In this document: positions 1-13,028 of the stretch, one piece after another
How positions within the stretch are numbered: the stretch's first letter is position 1
How the letters are laid out: every line of letters starts with the position of its first letter
Origin: Cinnamomum chago
Taxonomy: Eukaryota; Streptophyta; Magnoliopsida; Laurales; Lauraceae
Assembly (NCBI GenBank): GCA_038049695.1
Contig: CP142451.1
Span: forward strand, 5,020,001-5,084,000
Direction: 5' to 3'
DNA length: 64,000 bases
Made by a program: the position numbers and the translations under genes
The notes under the pieces: model-generated
What the model saw: the letters and a program-made list of their open reading frames with translations, nothing else
Databases searched by the model: none
What the model was told of the DNA's origin: nothing

Positions 1-627
1 ATGTCACCTTATCCACAACAAACTCGAAAAGTATGTTATCACAAGTCTCATTGGATTTTTCAACTAGTAGATATCTTCATGAAATGGCAAATGTGCAAGC
101 ATCAGTTTTTACTGGTAAACCGTTGCCGCATCTGCCTGCACTAATTTGAGGGGGAATGCGGTACGATGAAGGAATTATATTTACAAACATGAGTACCCAT
201 TTAATATGCATTATCTAAGCAACTGTACCATATATATATTAAGAGTTAGATTGTAAGCTGAGTAGGAGATTGTAATTATCTCTAAGCTGGTACTTATCCC
301 AAAAATCATTGGGGTTTAATGGAGGAAGCCTCTCACAATGAGGGCACATGGTTCATTTGCCAAAAATTCTCTCTCAACATTTTAGCGTTCTGTGTGATAT
401 TTATGTGAAGTTATTCATTGACCTCGTACAGATTTCTTTCAATAAATTTGTCAAAATACACATTGCAAAGCAAAGACTGTGACCAAACAAGACCACAGAG
501 CTTTCAGTTCTTGGAAAGGTTAAATGCAAGATTGCCTTCTAATGAAAGATCAAAACCACCACCTTTTTATTTCTTTTTTGGGTAAGAATCAAAACTATCA
601 GTTAAATGAAAACTTCCAACGACATAC
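1..627. other. probable intron of the WDR74 gene, no exon seen
   Basis: This stretch lies beyond the splice donor of the last recognised WDR74 exon (minus strand). No acceptor followed by the expected C-terminal family sequence was found on the minus strand, so it is most simply intron, with the final exon left of the window. Confidence 0.4.
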
Positions 628-1425
628 CGCAGAAAGAAGTTGTCGTGTCTTTATATCCCAAAAGCGCAAATAGCTATCAAGTCCTGAGAAACAAGCCAGC
701 TCCTTAGTTAAAGAGGAATAAAGAAAAAAATTAAACAAAATAAACCCCAACAGAGTTTGTAAACCTGATAATAGAGTAATAATAAGAAACACAAATCCAG
801 CTCATAATACAAAGCAAGTTCAAGCAACCAAATAAAAGATTCCATCAAATCAATCGAGGAGGAATCTACTTTCATAAATGGTGAAGCTTTTAACGGAGTG
901 TAAGTGGGAGACATGGTAACAACCCCAACTATCCACTACCCCAGCCCAAAAGAAAAACCAACCCCCAAAACTACCCCACAAACAGACACCCCCAGGTTTT
1001 CTGAATTCAATGCTGATGGAGCAGGTAGAGGTAAATCAGGCCCTGCTAGTATTGGTGGTGCTATCCGCAATTTTGATAGTCAGATCTTGCTCATTAAAGA
1101 CTCAAATGAAGCTCAGATTGAGGTAATTTTATAGGCCAAATACAGCCCCCGTAAGATGATTTGAAGGGTTACAGATTTAAGGAACCAGAAGGGGACACCA
1201 TTAAAAGCACCGGGAAAAATAGTAAGAAAAGACATGTTAGCATGTGTGGTGGCATGGCTTTAGTTAAGGTGGAATGGAACAGCATAATGCACAAAGGCAA
1301 TAGTAGATGGGATGAGGCAAAGATGATGTTTCCGTGATGGAGTCTGAGTGTAATATCAACACAGAGGTTAGGCAATAGCGGCCGGAGAGTTTGTAGAGTG
1401 ATTACATGTACCTGTGTGTGCCTGC

Positions 1426-1490
<65 letters not shown>

Positions 1491-4400
1491 CTTGTTTCAC
1501 AGCTAGATAAGTTTATTTAGCTCAGTTAGGGCGTCTCTGCTTCACGTAAATAAATTCCTAGAAATTCTGAGACTTTGTATTTTTGCAAGTGGTTAAAAAT
1601 GAAGGATCAAAGGTGAATATCCAAAAATGACCATCAAATAGCCTCCCCTTTACTGGAAATTGAATCAAAAGAATATGGAAAATGAATACACAGCCATCAG
1701 GCCCATCACCCTAGTAATTCGAATCCTAGTAAAGTCAATCCCATCTACATTGCTACCCCATATCCTTCACCCATCACCTCTTTAATAATCCTTTGTGGAG
1801 CTCATTTGACCATGAATTTCTATAAATTCAATTCCTATGCATTCTATGCAAACAAACTAGCCCCTTTAGAGTTCATTTGAACTCTTTAGACAGATCCAGA
1901 TTGATGGGTAACACTCCGGCTGACAATGATGAAATATTTTATTACTGATCTTTTTAATAAAAAAACGAGAGTTTTTTTTTTTTTTGGAGAGAGAGAGAGA
2001 GAGAGTTAATGTTACAATAAACAACATGCCTCATGGAAAGTAGAGATAAGTTACTGTTTAAGGGGGAAATTGACCACAGGCTTATTACTCACCACATGAG
2101 GCAATCACAGGGTGATCTGGATGCCTTGCTATTGATCTGATGCTTCCAGAACATTTACCTCTGAAGCATCCCAACAATTTACCTGCAGCATACAATTTTC
2201 CAAATATTTAATTCTAAAGCAGCAGAACATAACAATGCCTTGAGATATTCATGGTTGAATGACAAATTTCAAAAGAATATAGCAGGCCATGGTACCTGCA
2301 CACTAACAGACACTAGGTGCCAGACGTTCATGAAGCTTATATATCCATACAAAATGCATAGGGTTTTTCTATTGATAAAGTACATTATAAAGTACATTTA
2401 AGTATCAGAGCATATAATTGGATAATGTAACTAACATATAATCCTAAAAGATTTTTTTTTCCCAAAAGACACATTTTTTCTTTGGGGGGTAAGAAAAAGA
2501 TGCATGTTTGAAACACAGTCTAAGAGCACTGTCTTGGATTTGCATTGTTCTCCAGTTTGGAAGAGTACCAAGATGAGCATGAGTGTACGATTGGACTAGC
2601 TATATTAAAAAATACCCACTTGGTTCCAGAAGAAAGATCATGGGACAACATAAAGATCAAAATACAACCAGAATTAAGCATGATAAACAGAGAATCGGAA
2701 TGATCAGCCCACTGCATATCCACATGTAGAATAACTACATGATACCTGTACGCATGTCAAAAGTAGCAAGGTCACCAGCGCCAGTTCCTAGATAGATTGC
2801 ATAACCATCCACATCTTCAGTAACAGCCTTAATCGGGGATTCTCGGAAATCAAACGACATAACAGGTCTTCTTTGTGCAGATATATCATAAAGGCGAACC
2901 TGTTACAGGACAAGTTTACTTGCATCAGAATTGGTTTGCAATAGGAGCTTACTAGAACTGAAAACATACCTTGCAAAGCCTTTATAGAGATTTATAAGAA
3001 TGATCTAAATAAATTAAATTTCAGTACACAAAGTGCCAGGAGCATCCAGTCAAGCAGAAACCAGCTACACAACTGGGACTAGCCTGGCAATGATGAGGCT
3101 AGATTAAGGCCAGTTTGTAAGCTAAAGACTGACCAACTACGATATTACATTTGAAACATAACCCCAGAAGATTTTCAAGAGAGAACTTGTTCCTTATTTA
3201 ACAAAGAGGAACTTTTAGTAATTCCACCTATCATGAATCTGAACCTTCACACACCGATCCCTTAGCGCTCTCCCTAATTTTACACCCTTTAGACAAAATA
3301 GAAGTACAATTTATTTTGTCCACATGAACTAATAAATAATAGGAAACCAAAGAAATGAGAAAGGGATATAATCTTTGCTTAAGATAAATATAACTATAAG
3401 TTTTATTTATTTGTCAACTTACTAACAGGTGTCTCATGAGTCATGAACAGTGGTTGTTGATAATTTTAAACATTCAGTCTGCCAACAAATAATATCACTA
3501 GAGGAATCACCTGATGATAGTTTGTGCCAGCTACAATCTTGCGATGATCTCTACCAAGAAACGTTGCCGTAGTAAACCAAGTAGGGACAAATATATCCAG
3601 GCTGTTACGAGGAGGCTTCAAGAGAAGATATTATAATAAAATAAATGAATAAATCTGTTTGAACAAATCTCAATAGAAAATTTTGCATTAACATTTTCAT
3701 AAGCATAGGCAGAAAGGCTCACAGATTTTGCAGTCCACAGCTTACTGCACTCATGAAGATCCCATACATTAATTTCAGCACCCTTCCTGAGTTTGAAAGT
3801 GGAATTGTCAACCCACGCAAAATGGAATAAGCTACAAATAATTTTCTATTTTTGCCATATTCAGAAAAGCAATGGAACAAAATAACTCAAGCTTTTGGCT
3901 TTGGTAGATTGTTAATTTCTGTTGATTCTTAATTTGTTTTTGGCTTTGGTAGTCTGGGTTGTTTTTTAGAGGCCTCAGCTGCTTTTTTGGGTGCTGGTTT
4001 TCTCTTTTTCTGTTTTGTGTTCAGTATACATCTCCTATACTGTAAAGCTTTTGTTCTTAATAGTCACCATTTTCAATAATAATAACAATAACTCAAGCTT
4101 GTATGGGAAACACATAAGACAAATTATAGAAAAACATTACCAACTATGAACTCACCCTCCAAATAAGGCATGGCTCTCATCTTTATCTACAGAAGAGCAT
4201 AAAATTTTTCCAGCAGTACATACATTCCAGCTTGAAGGTTCAGAACATGTAAAACCTGCCGATGTATCTTTAACTTTTATGGACCTCAAGCTTGCATTGC
4301 CTTTCATCGTACATGTAAGGAATGCCATTGAACTAGCAAAAGACAATGATAAACTTGTCAAGAGAGAGGTTCCTAAAACAAATCAACAAACAGGAAATGA

Positions 4401-5469
4401 TGAATGTGCAGTTTATAACCATTCAAAAATAAAAATAAAAAAAAAAAATGAATGTGCATATTATAGAGAAACTCCAGCCAATACAGGGTAAAATACGATC
4501 ACATTACTTAGATGACAGCTCCATCCTCTCCGTTCTCTCCGTTTTGAACATGTGCAACCCAACAACAAGATCATCTTCAGGAATCTGACCCACTGCACCA
4601 GTTTCACTAGTTTTGATGGTAACATGAACATCTCCATTGAGAGGGTTAAGCAACTCCACCTGGGGTTTATACCAAGTACCATATATCATGGAGAAAGCAC
4701 TTAACTGTAAGTTTAAAGGTATGGAAATTGAGGGGGGAAAAAAAGAGCACACCAGCCAAAGACATATTTAGCTCCAATGAGGAACTCACCTGGCCATTCT
4801 TTCTTGCAACGGCCAGAATCTGCAAAAAGGATTCCAAACTTTTAAGTATTAAATATATATAAGATTAGCGGACAGAATTTTATAGAGAAGAATTGAAGTC
4901 AACGTGCAACCATAACAGCTTGTAACCATTGTTCCAAAATTCCAAATCATGCCATAAATTGTTCAAGAGTTGGATCGAATCATACAAGCATCTCACCTAG
5001 GATAAGCATATCCACACAAACCATGCTATTGAGCATCAGAACAGAACTATTAGAAGTCACTTTTAAGGTTAGAGCAGAACTCTTGATAATTTGGTTAAAG
5101 GAAAAGATAAGATGAAAATTCATTCATTCAGTGATATTAGCAACAGTTTAAATGACTGACAAATCAAGGACTAAAATTCCATCAATCAGTTATTACTAAC
5201 ACAGAGAATCACAGTGTAATGCAACTAATCCCTGTCTACCCTTGACATATTTAATAAATACTACAGATTATAGCTACACCCAACAGACTAAAAATACACC
5301 CAACAAAGTACAAATTGCAAATCAGACATACCGGGTTGGTTTTATGGTCAGCTATGGAAGCTGCAAGCACGCATTGGGATGAGTCAGGCGCACCCCATCT
5401 ATCAACCATGGTAGGAATCCCTTGTGTCCCACGGGCTTCAACAACTGGCATCAAAGCGTGATTTTAGTA

Positions 5470-5527
<58 letters not shown>

Positions 5528-5939
5528 CCGTCTATTCGCATGGAATTGAATTCCTAGGAATTCTAAGAAGTCTATTGCTAAAGGTGACTAAAATTGAAGA
5601 AAAAAGGTAAAGATCCATAAATGGCCATCAACCCTTTGTTAGAAAATGAATATCCACCCATGACCCAAGTAATCAAATCCTATGGAAGGAAGTCAATGTC
5701 CCATCTACATCTCCCCCTTACATCCTTCACCCCTCACATCTTTCATAATCCTTCGTTGGAACCCATTTCACCATGAATTCCAAGGATTTCAATTCCATGC
5801 AAGCAAATGGGTCCTAATTAACAACATTGATAGCATCAATTGACTTAAAAGTTTTACCTTTAACAAGCCCAAGCGTGTCGAAGGTCAGCGCCCTGAGTGG
5901 TGGGCAACCAGGGCACTCCAATGCAGTGGTGCGGGGCAT
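628..5939 (-). CDS. WDR74: WDR74/NSA1-type WD-repeat protein, ten exons, 3' end off the left edge
   Basis: Ribosome-assembly WD40 protein; the Nsa1/WDR74 family acts in the nucleolus on pre-60S particles with the Rix7/NVL2 AAA ATPase. Exons, in transcript order: 5858-5939, 5332-5444, 4790-4819, 4508-4659, 4156-4332, 3723-3786, 3511-3615, 2746-2899, 2093-2182, 628-683. All junctions are GT-AG and the frame stays open (1023 nt, 341 codons). The start is the ATG at 5939 (MPRTTALECPGCPPLRALTF). Family signatures include NVWDLHECSKLWTAK, VPTWFTTATFL, VRLYDISAQRRPVMSFDFRE, YLGTGAGDLATFDMR, GSIRSIARHPDHPVIASCGL and DSYLRFWDIKTRQLLSA, that is, successive WD40 blades. The last in-window exon ends in phase 0 at LLSA. 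The expected C-terminal exon was not found in 1-627, so the gene is partial here. Intron 9 (684-2092) holds a TG/AG microsatellite. Family call is firm; each exon edge is read by eye. Confidence 0.9.
1426..1487. repeat. (TG)n(AG)n compound microsatellite
   Basis: Uninterrupted TG run followed by a GA run, inside the WDR74 intron between exons 9 and 10. Confidence 0.95.
5465..5526. repeat. (GA)n microsatellite in WDR74 intron 1
   Basis: About 30 GA units directly upstream (in transcript sense) of the acceptor of exon 2. On the transcript it is a CT-rich tract and may act as part of the polypyrimidine region. Confidence 0.95.
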
Positions 5940-6480
5940 CTTGTTATTCTGTCACCTCTCCTATACACCAAACAAACATAACATAAAAAATAAAAAATGA
6001 CTATTATAAATTCTTATTCAGCATGGTCAGATGATGGGTTCTTTTGTTCTTATGAAACAATAGCACTTCACTTGTTATTGAATGAAACTAGACCTGAACA
6101 AAGATAACGCGAGCTCTGTTTCAGATTTCATGGAAGTTTCATGAAACATGAACTCCACTACACATGTAAATGCATTCATATGCTCTAACCAGGAAAGCTC
6201 ATTCAGTTGGCTAACACATGGGTGGAGCTGATAGTGAGAATTCGACCATCTCAACACTGTAACCCCATTGATTTTTGAGCTACACCCTATACAAAATATA
6301 TACAAGTTCAATGTTCCTAATCAAGAGTCTATTGAAAGTAGGAATAAAATAGAGAGAGATGAAGAACCTCTGCTTCTTCTTCTTCTTCTTCTTCTTTCTT
6401 TGTTCCTCTGCCTCTTCTTGTTCCCTCCTCTCTTGTATTCTGTTTCTGCGGCTCTAAACAGAAAGCCCTAACGGGCTGTC
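5940..6480 (-). promoter_or_regulatory. WDR74 5'UTR and promoter-proximal region
   Basis: Sequence upstream of the WDR74 start on the minus strand. It contains a GAA/CTT trinucleotide run (6370-6399) and a TTAGGGCTTT motif near 6470, typical of leaders of plant ribosome-biogenesis genes (telo-box-like). No TATA box is obvious. The exact transcription start is not determined. Confidence 0.4.
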
Positions 6481-6565
6481 TTAAACTAGACTGGATCCTT
6501 TCAGTCTCGACTCAGCAAAAAACTCTGGACTCATGGCCCTTAAAAGTGGGGCCCATCCAGACTTT

Positions 6566-6794
6566 TTTTTTTTTAAATATTTGCTATCCGAGGGTTCCAA
6601 ACCTTTTGGGCTAGACTATTCCCTTCGAGCTCAGAGAGAAATCGGGTAAAACCCCAGTGGCCCTAAGTGATAGCACAAGTGGACTCAATTTTCAGTTTCT
6701 GAAAAGGGGGAATCAATGGACGATACCAAGACCTCTAATTCCAAATAAAAAAGGAATCGTGGTCCAGACCACTCGGCCAACCCTTTAAGGTTGC
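6566..6794 (-). repeat. tRNA-derived SINE, copy 1
   Basis: On the minus strand it begins with a Pol III A-box-like TTGGCCGAGTGG and ends in a poly-A tail (the T run at 6564-6575). The 3' body matches the copies at 25918, 29016 and 32240, sharing ACCCGRYTTYYCTCTGGGYCC and a CCCTCCGATAGC-like end. An 8-bp CCAGACTT direct repeat flanks it (6558-6565 and 6795-6802). Its B box is degenerate. Confidence 0.6.
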
Positions 6795-6802
6795 CCAGAC
6801 TT

Positions 6803-9154
6803 AATTGCCTTTGTTCATATCCAGACCATGGATCCAACTCAAAATGTCCAAAAAGAAAAGATCACATCCATCCATAATCCAAAAACCCATCATTTTTTTT
6901 GTTCAACACCTAATCACCAACATTAAAAGTTTGGGCCTTCTTCAATGCATTATAAGGCCCACCCTTTCGAAATCCAAGTCGCTCATTAACCCTATCATCT
7001 TATGTTGCGGTTAACCTGTAAATTATTTTTTTAATATGTAAGTTGACCACCGCGGGATTTTTCTGTATGAAGATGCGTGATTAACTTGTTAAAACTCTCG
7101 TGGTTTGGGATAAAAATAAGGGGAGTCCCTCATGTGTGATTAATCTCGTGGTTGGCCCCAGAAAATCAATTTTAAAATTCTATAAAATACTAATATTATG
7201 TGTGCTAGAGCTAATGAATGGAGATTTTAAAAAAAATGGACCCCACAATGTATTGAAGAAGGGGGATATACCATATTGCAATGCAGTGGTGCTGCAGTGT
7301 AGTCCTGCCCTAGAATTTTGTGCATACGGGTGCATATCCTTTTTAGGATCTAGCAGTCAGTCCTATTCCAGTTTGAGGGGATTTGAATCATATCCATAGG
7401 AGTGCTACATGCAGCCGAGTATGGCATGTGTTTTGGGTTCTTTTGTGCCGGGTTTTATGCTGGTAGCATGTTGGGAATCTTATATTTTGGGTTTTGGTCC
7501 GCTTGGACCTGCCTTTAATGAGTCTTTTAGGCCTGTTTGGATGTACGGTGAATTAAAATAAAGTGAGGTAAACCATCAAATTAAGAGAAAATAAAATATA
7601 AGGGTTATGATAATTTTTTACTTTTAGTTATTTGATAAAAGATTTTAGGGGATTTAACAGGAAAAACCCTCCTACATGGGCATTTCTTTAATTTGGCCCC
7701 AATAAAAATGGGCAGACAGAATGGGCCCTAAATGTACATTTCTCTTTCTTTTTTTTTATCTTTTAACGCTATAGTCGATATCGACCATCCCTCCATATCT
7801 ACTAAAGACTGAAACCCCTTTATTCGTCATCCGTCTTCTTCCTCTTTTCCCCCCTTTTCCCCTTTCGTCTACACCCCCTCATTCCCCATTCAATGTTGTT
7901 TGGAATTCAATGGGGACATTCTTTTCACAAATGAGTTAAAAGAAGCCAAATCTTGAATTTTTCAGATTCGAAGAAGAAGATGATTGCTTTTGAAAACAGA
8001 GATTGGGTTCCAGGAGAAGCTGCTGTATTGGAAGGGACGTTGAGGAAGATGAGATTGGAATTGCGACATGGGGTTTTTGGGGGTGAATGGAAGTCGAAAA
8101 GAGGGGATTTTGTTGGGTTTGAATCAAAGAAGGGTAAAAGGTAAGGATTTTTACAGGCATTACTTAAAAAGTTGGGATTTTGGGAGATGAGTTTTCATCT
8201 TTTGGGCTATAGCTGAGTTTGGGCTACTAGTATTTAGGCTCTTGTTTTCTTTCAGAGGCTCGTGGATATGCGTTTTTCCATTGAAAAGAGATGTAAGGAA
8301 TCAAGTGGAAAGAGGAATGGAATGCAAGTTTGGAGAAAAGATGTTTGTTTTTAGTTATTTGATAAAAGATTTTATTAACTTTTTATACAAAATGAGATTT
8401 TTTTATCATATAATGGAGAAAGGATGTTTTTTTTTTTACTTTTTTTAAAAAAGGAGGGGATTTTGAATTTTTATATTTTTTATATGACATCGTGTCTTTT
8501 CTTATCTGCATAATAGAGGCTTTACTTCACTTTTTCTTTACTAGTAAAGTGTCAAGCACGCCCGTGCCTCTTTCTTTCCTAATATTCTAATAAATTTTGT
8601 CCGGAGAATTTCCAATTCTCCATAAGTTGTCCTCTTGAGGTGGAATTACAAATTCATTCTCTTAGTGGAGCATTTAAAATTACAAAAAAAATCTAAAAGA
8701 GAATAGAATTCTAGGAATTTCAAAAAGTCATTTGAGACCTTTTATGTGGCCGAAATTTGAAATTCTATTGAAAGAAATATGTAATTTCAAATACTAGGAG
8801 ACAAGCCATCACATCATGTAAAAAAAACTCCAACGTCTCAATTTCTTGTCTTAAATTTTAGTGAAAAGATGGTGTTTAGTATAATGAATCTTCTTTCAAG
8901 CCAAAAAAAGATAAAAGTGTCTCTCATTCAAAACTTGCTTGTGGCAAATCAAAGGTGCTTGAGGAGAGTGCAGTTCTTATGATCCAAGCTCCGACGTATT
9001 ACACCGGAGATATTGTTAGAGAATAGATTTGTCGTCTTGAGAAATCTCCGCTTTTGCCCAATTTTAATATAGGAAGTTCTGCCGGTTTTCTAAATAGGGA
9101 AGAAAAGGAAAGGGCGTAGGGCATTTTGGGTATTTAAAAAAAATGGAGGGCCCA
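6803..9154. other. intergenic, no gene supported
   Basis: AT-rich DNA without a recognisable coding exon. A 74-codon minus-strand ORF at 7936-8160 has Ser/Pro-rich, transit-peptide-like composition but no homologue I can name and no supporting exon. A GGCCTGTTTGGATG motif at about 7545 is like the end of Harbinger-type MITEs. A 25-bp stretch around TTAGTTATTTGATAAAAGATTTTA recurs at 7622 and 8352. Confidence 0.4.
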
Positions 9155-9312
9155 TTTGGGTGATGGTGCATTGGCATAGGACATGGGTTTGATCCTCCAA
9201 GGTCTTGTATTTGACTCCCACTGCAAGCATTACCTGTCCTAGAGAACTAGTTAATCATGTTGGGAGATTACCACTCGAAACATTCAATAGCATTTAAAAA
9301 AAAAAAAAAAAA
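9155..9312 (+). repeat. SINE-like sequence with poly-A tail
   Basis: It has a B-box-like GGGTTTGATCC near 9183 and ends in a run of about 17 A residues (9296-9313). The A box is weak and no clear target duplication was seen, so this is only a possible SINE. Confidence 0.3.
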
Positions 9313-10120
9313 GTGGCAAAAAAACTCATATTCTCACCTGATGATCTTATTTAAAATGTTAATGGAAGACTTTTGCCTTGTTTTAAAAAGTGTTTTTTTC
9401 TTTCTTCATTTGAAAACTAGGAAAAACTAGAGCCTTATTTTGAAAATTTCTCATTTTTTATAATACATTGCTTAAGATTTATAGGATTTATAAATAGGCT
9501 CACGTGGTTTCATTATTTAGAGATATATCATTGACTTTTCATTTTAATACCTTTCATGTTCCAAAAATCAATAGCGTTGCAACCATCAAGTCTTTTTAGA
9601 GAGAAATTTCACTTTTGCCCATTTCCATGTATGCATAATATCAAAATCTCGGACTTATTTAAGTTACTATAGTTTATTTAATGAGAGAGTAATCCTACAT
9701 AAATCCATTTTTATCAAATATAAACCCATTTTATTAAATCCAAATTCATTACAGTGACGGTCAACACTTGTACCTATAATTATTTATGATTGACCCAATC
9801 CATGCATGGCCCATCATTGAATCGATGAAAAAGATTAAAATAAATGAGTATGCTCTATGAGAGGGTTATGAGAGATACACCATTCGGCCTTGGGATGAAA
9901 AAACGGTACCTTAATTAATAAAGACGTGTTCATTTTTTTAAAATGGGTATAAGGGCAATCAATTAAAAAGAATTAGCACAAAACTCATTGTGGTTGACAT
10001 TTTCATTAGGACTAATGATTCTGGGGACATAAAAGATATGATAACGGAAAAGTAGAAAAGCATTACTAAATACTCAAACTACAAGTACCTATTTACATAT
10101 TTTAAAAACATTAGTCGTAC

Positions 10121-10154
<34 letters not shown>

Positions 10155-10158
<4 letters not shown>

Positions 10159-10339
10159 AAGTTTCAAGTGCATCTATCCCTCACCATAGGGTGAGAGATA
10201 CTTCCCATTTTTGCACATGAAGACAAGGAAGTGTACCTCACCCTATGTACTTGAAAAGTAACTTTTGTACTTGAAAATGCCCAATTATAGAAGTGTCCCT
10301 CACCCTATGGTGAGGGATGGATGCACTTGAAACCTCCCT
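10155..10339. mobile_element. 185-bp MITE in a TA microsatellite (element E1)
   Basis: Its ends are inverted repeats: GAGAAAGTTTCAAGTGCAT on the left and, read from the other strand, AGGGAGGTTTCAAGTGCAT on the right. The similarity continues for about 50 bp. Each end carries a small hairpin: CTCACC/GGTGAG (10180-10195) and CCCTCACC/GGTGAGGG (10297-10316). Both flanks are (TA)n, and the nine bases either side are identical (TATATATAT), compatible with a 9-bp Mutator-type duplication but uninformative within a microsatellite. No coding capacity. Confidence 0.75.
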
Positions 10340-10365
10340 TATATATATATATATATATATATATA

Positions 10366-10871
10366 GAGGGAGGCTCTCCTCCACTGCAGTGGAGGAGAGC
10401 CTCAGCTAGAGTCACGTGGGAACGAGATTCATCGTGTGGAAACTTCAATGGGATGAAAACAAAACAGTGAAATGGGATGAAAAGAAAACAGTGTTGGCGC
10501 CCAAAGCAGAAGCCCAAAATCGCTCAGCAGCTCTCTCTCTCGTCTGCTTCTCCCTCACGATCTGCTCTCTCCCTCCCGATCTGCTGCAGCACTCATTCTC
10601 TCCCTGCAATCGCTCTCTCTCTCGATCGTCTGCTTCTCTGCGTCTGCTGCTGCGTCGATTGCTTCTCTCCGTCCTCGTCTCTGCTCACGATCTCTCTCCC
10701 TCCCGATCTGTTGCTTCTCTCCTTCTCTCCCTGCAATCGCTCTCTTTCTCGATCGCTCCCATCGACACTGCTGCACACGTTGAGAGCTTCTCTGCTGCTG
10801 CGATCGGTCTGCTGACTCCCTCGTCTTTGCTGCGTCTCTGCTGCTGCGGTCTCTCGCTCCCTCTCTTGTCG

Positions 10872-10902
<31 letters not shown>

Positions 10903-11150
10903 GCCAGAAGCTCTACCTCTCTCGCCAGAAGCTCTCCATCTCATCACTACACTCCCTCCCGATCTCTGCTGACCGCTGCATTTCCTCTCAAAAGTCGTCT
11001 CTCCCGCTGGTCCTCTGCCTGGCATCGTCTCCCCCACCTCCTTGAAGTCATCTCTCTGTTTGGATTTCTCTACAACGGACCAAGCCCCTCCCTCAGCAAC
11101 TCTTCTACACAAAACAGAGTAAGAAAAAACGTAGTGGCTAAGGACTGTTT
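10366..11150 (+). repeat. left terminal inverted repeat of MULE E2
   Basis: It pairs with 19917-20722 in reverse complement. It starts with a 30-bp perfect palindrome (10372-10401) centred on CTGCAG with arms GGCTCTCCTCCACTG, then runs into a long C/T-rich tract (10510-11050). By analogy with MuDR it should hold the promoter and leader of the inward-reading GRF gene. Long ORFs here are low-complexity artefacts. Confidence 0.88.
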
Positions 11151-12198
11151 GGTATTTTGAACACTATTTCCCTCTCTTTTATGCTTTACCATTTCCCTCT
11201 CTTTTAGGCTTTCATATTAGGTATTACCCCCTCATATGTTTTAATTTCCGATCATTCTTTTCTTCTTCACCAATCCTTCCTCGCACAAACCAATTCACAC
11301 AATTGGTCTCTTTTCTGGTACATGTTTTAATTACATTGTTCAGTTTTTGTATGTAGGTATCAACTATCAACTACTTTCTATCTTGATGAAAAGGGGTAGC
11401 TTGTCTAACTTCTATATGCTTATCTATTGAAAGTGTGCATCCTATTAATATAATGACATGTATTATCCAAAAGAAAAATTAAATAATGGAAACAAGGTCA
11501 ACTTCCCTTTGAAATATTAATAGATCAAGTCATAAAACCTGAAGTTCTGTAAAACATTCTGTTATCTTGTCCATCTTCATTTTTTATGTATAGTCTCTAT
11601 TTTTTGTGTGGATTACATATATTGATAAGAAATACAAATTAGATGAAACACCTTTTGGATATAGAAATGTTGATTCTTGTAAAATAAATTTCTGTGAAAT
11701 TCTTTGTAGCCAAACAGCCGTCTTGGGCTTGTTTGTTCGCATGGAACCCATCCTGTCCACAAAGGGAAAGGTGGATTACACTATACCCCAAAGCTCTAAA
11801 ACTGCTTTTATTTGATGAAGAGTTCAACCGTGTCTCGGTGGCTGCCATTCTATTCGAGTCATGACTCCTGACATGGTTGTTTTACTTTACATATTAGGTC
11901 TCATGAGCGCCTCATGACATGGATGCTCTGATTTTTTTACCCTTTCGTTGATTGATCTCATGTTGGATACAACCTGACAATTTCTTTTCTTTTCCACATT
12001 ATCATGTTTGCTTATGTTGTTGGAAATGAAAAAAAAAATGTCATACGAATACGGTTGGTCTAATTTTTTCTTTAGATCTCCTTTGATTCAATGAAATTAT
12101 CATAATTTTGCTTCTTAAGTCAATATATTTCTGATTATATGTGTTCTAAAGTCTCCATCTGCCAATCCTTTCTTTTGTTTGTGAAGATCTTGAAGTAA
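11151..12198. other. leader region between left TIR and GRF gene
   Basis: AT-rich, no coding exon recognised. Small ORFs at 11606-11848 overlap on both strands and look random. It may contain 5'UTR or an intron of the GRF gene. Confidence 0.4.
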
Positions 12199-12667
12199 AT
12201 GGCTTCGTATGCATCTTCTTGGAATTCTAACTGGCCTGAACGTTTGTGTCGATGTGGTTTTGGCAACTGTATAGTCAAGGTTTCGCGATCAGCAAATAAT
12301 TATGGTAGACATTATTATTCATGTCCACGACCATCGGTAAGAACGAAATAAACTTTGGCCATTTCCTTATTTTCAATTCTTATTTATTTTCGCATATTTT
12401 CAACTAACGACATATATTTGCCATTCTTTGCGATAAAATAACAGGCTTGCAATAACTTCATTGCCTGGTGTGATGAATATGTGAGATCGACGGTCAATCA
12501 CCCATACCCTTGCCAGAGTACTCCGCACTATGCCCCCCCCTGAAGCTGAGAGCCGTGTGGCAAATGTTGTTACAAGATTGGAAAAGCTTGAACAAATTTG
12601 TCGAGTCTTCACGGTTGTTATGATTGTTTATGTTGTCCTACTTGTAATATTATTGTGTCGAATGTAG
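12199..12667 (+). pseudogene. GRF zinc-finger, coiled-coil, single-TM protein of the MULE (frameshifted)
   Basis: Exon 1 is 12199-12336 (46 codons, MASYASSWNSNWPERLCRCG...). A GT-AG intron (12337-12444) follows, and exon 2 starts at 12445. The product has the GRF zinc-finger pattern: CRCG, then NNYGRHYYSCP, then C-NNFIAWCDE. GRF fingers are small Zn domains often linked to nucleic-acid binding. As it stands the frame ends at TGA 12541-12543, right after a run of eight C (12533-12540). With one fewer C the frame would continue through a charged helix (VTRLEKLEQ) and a hydrophobic segment (VVMIVYVVLLVILL) to TAG at 12665-12667. That is the usual layout of the plant At4g04775-like GRF family. 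The lesion may be real or a homopolymer error. Its position and orientation correspond to mudrB of maize MuDR, but the protein is a different family. Confidence 0.75.
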
Positions 12668-13028
12668 CATCCAAGCTTGACTGTTGTATATTGGAAGCTA
12701 CTATTATGTAAGGGGTTGGTTGATAGGTGAAATGATAGACTCCAAATGTTTTTTGTTTTTTGTCTTTGTTGGATAGCTGAATCTGAATGCTTGTGTTGAT
12801 ATGAATGATAATGTTGATATCCCTTGATATTCAATGGAAATAGTTTGTGTTGATGTTGAATGTTATAGATGATGGACAAAAACAGGTTGAGTTTAAATGT
12901 GGAAGTTATAGGTGAATGAATGGTTGGTTTGATGTTGAGTAAGAATGGAAAATTTTGATGTTTTAAGTGATGTGCAAAAATAGGTTGAGTTTGAATGTGG
13001 AAGTTTTAGGTGAATGGTTGGTTTGATG

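Noticed and set aside
7936..8160. 74-codon minus-strand ORF resembling a plastid transit peptide
   Set aside because: Ser/Pro composition alone is weak evidence; no downstream exon encoding a mature protein was found.
10416..11112. Long ORFs on both strands in the left TIR (209 and 185 codons), mirrored at 19955-20775
   Set aside because: They are Ser/Leu-rich or Arg/Glu-rich translations of a simple C/T-rich tract, open in several frames at once, and repeated because the TIR is repeated.
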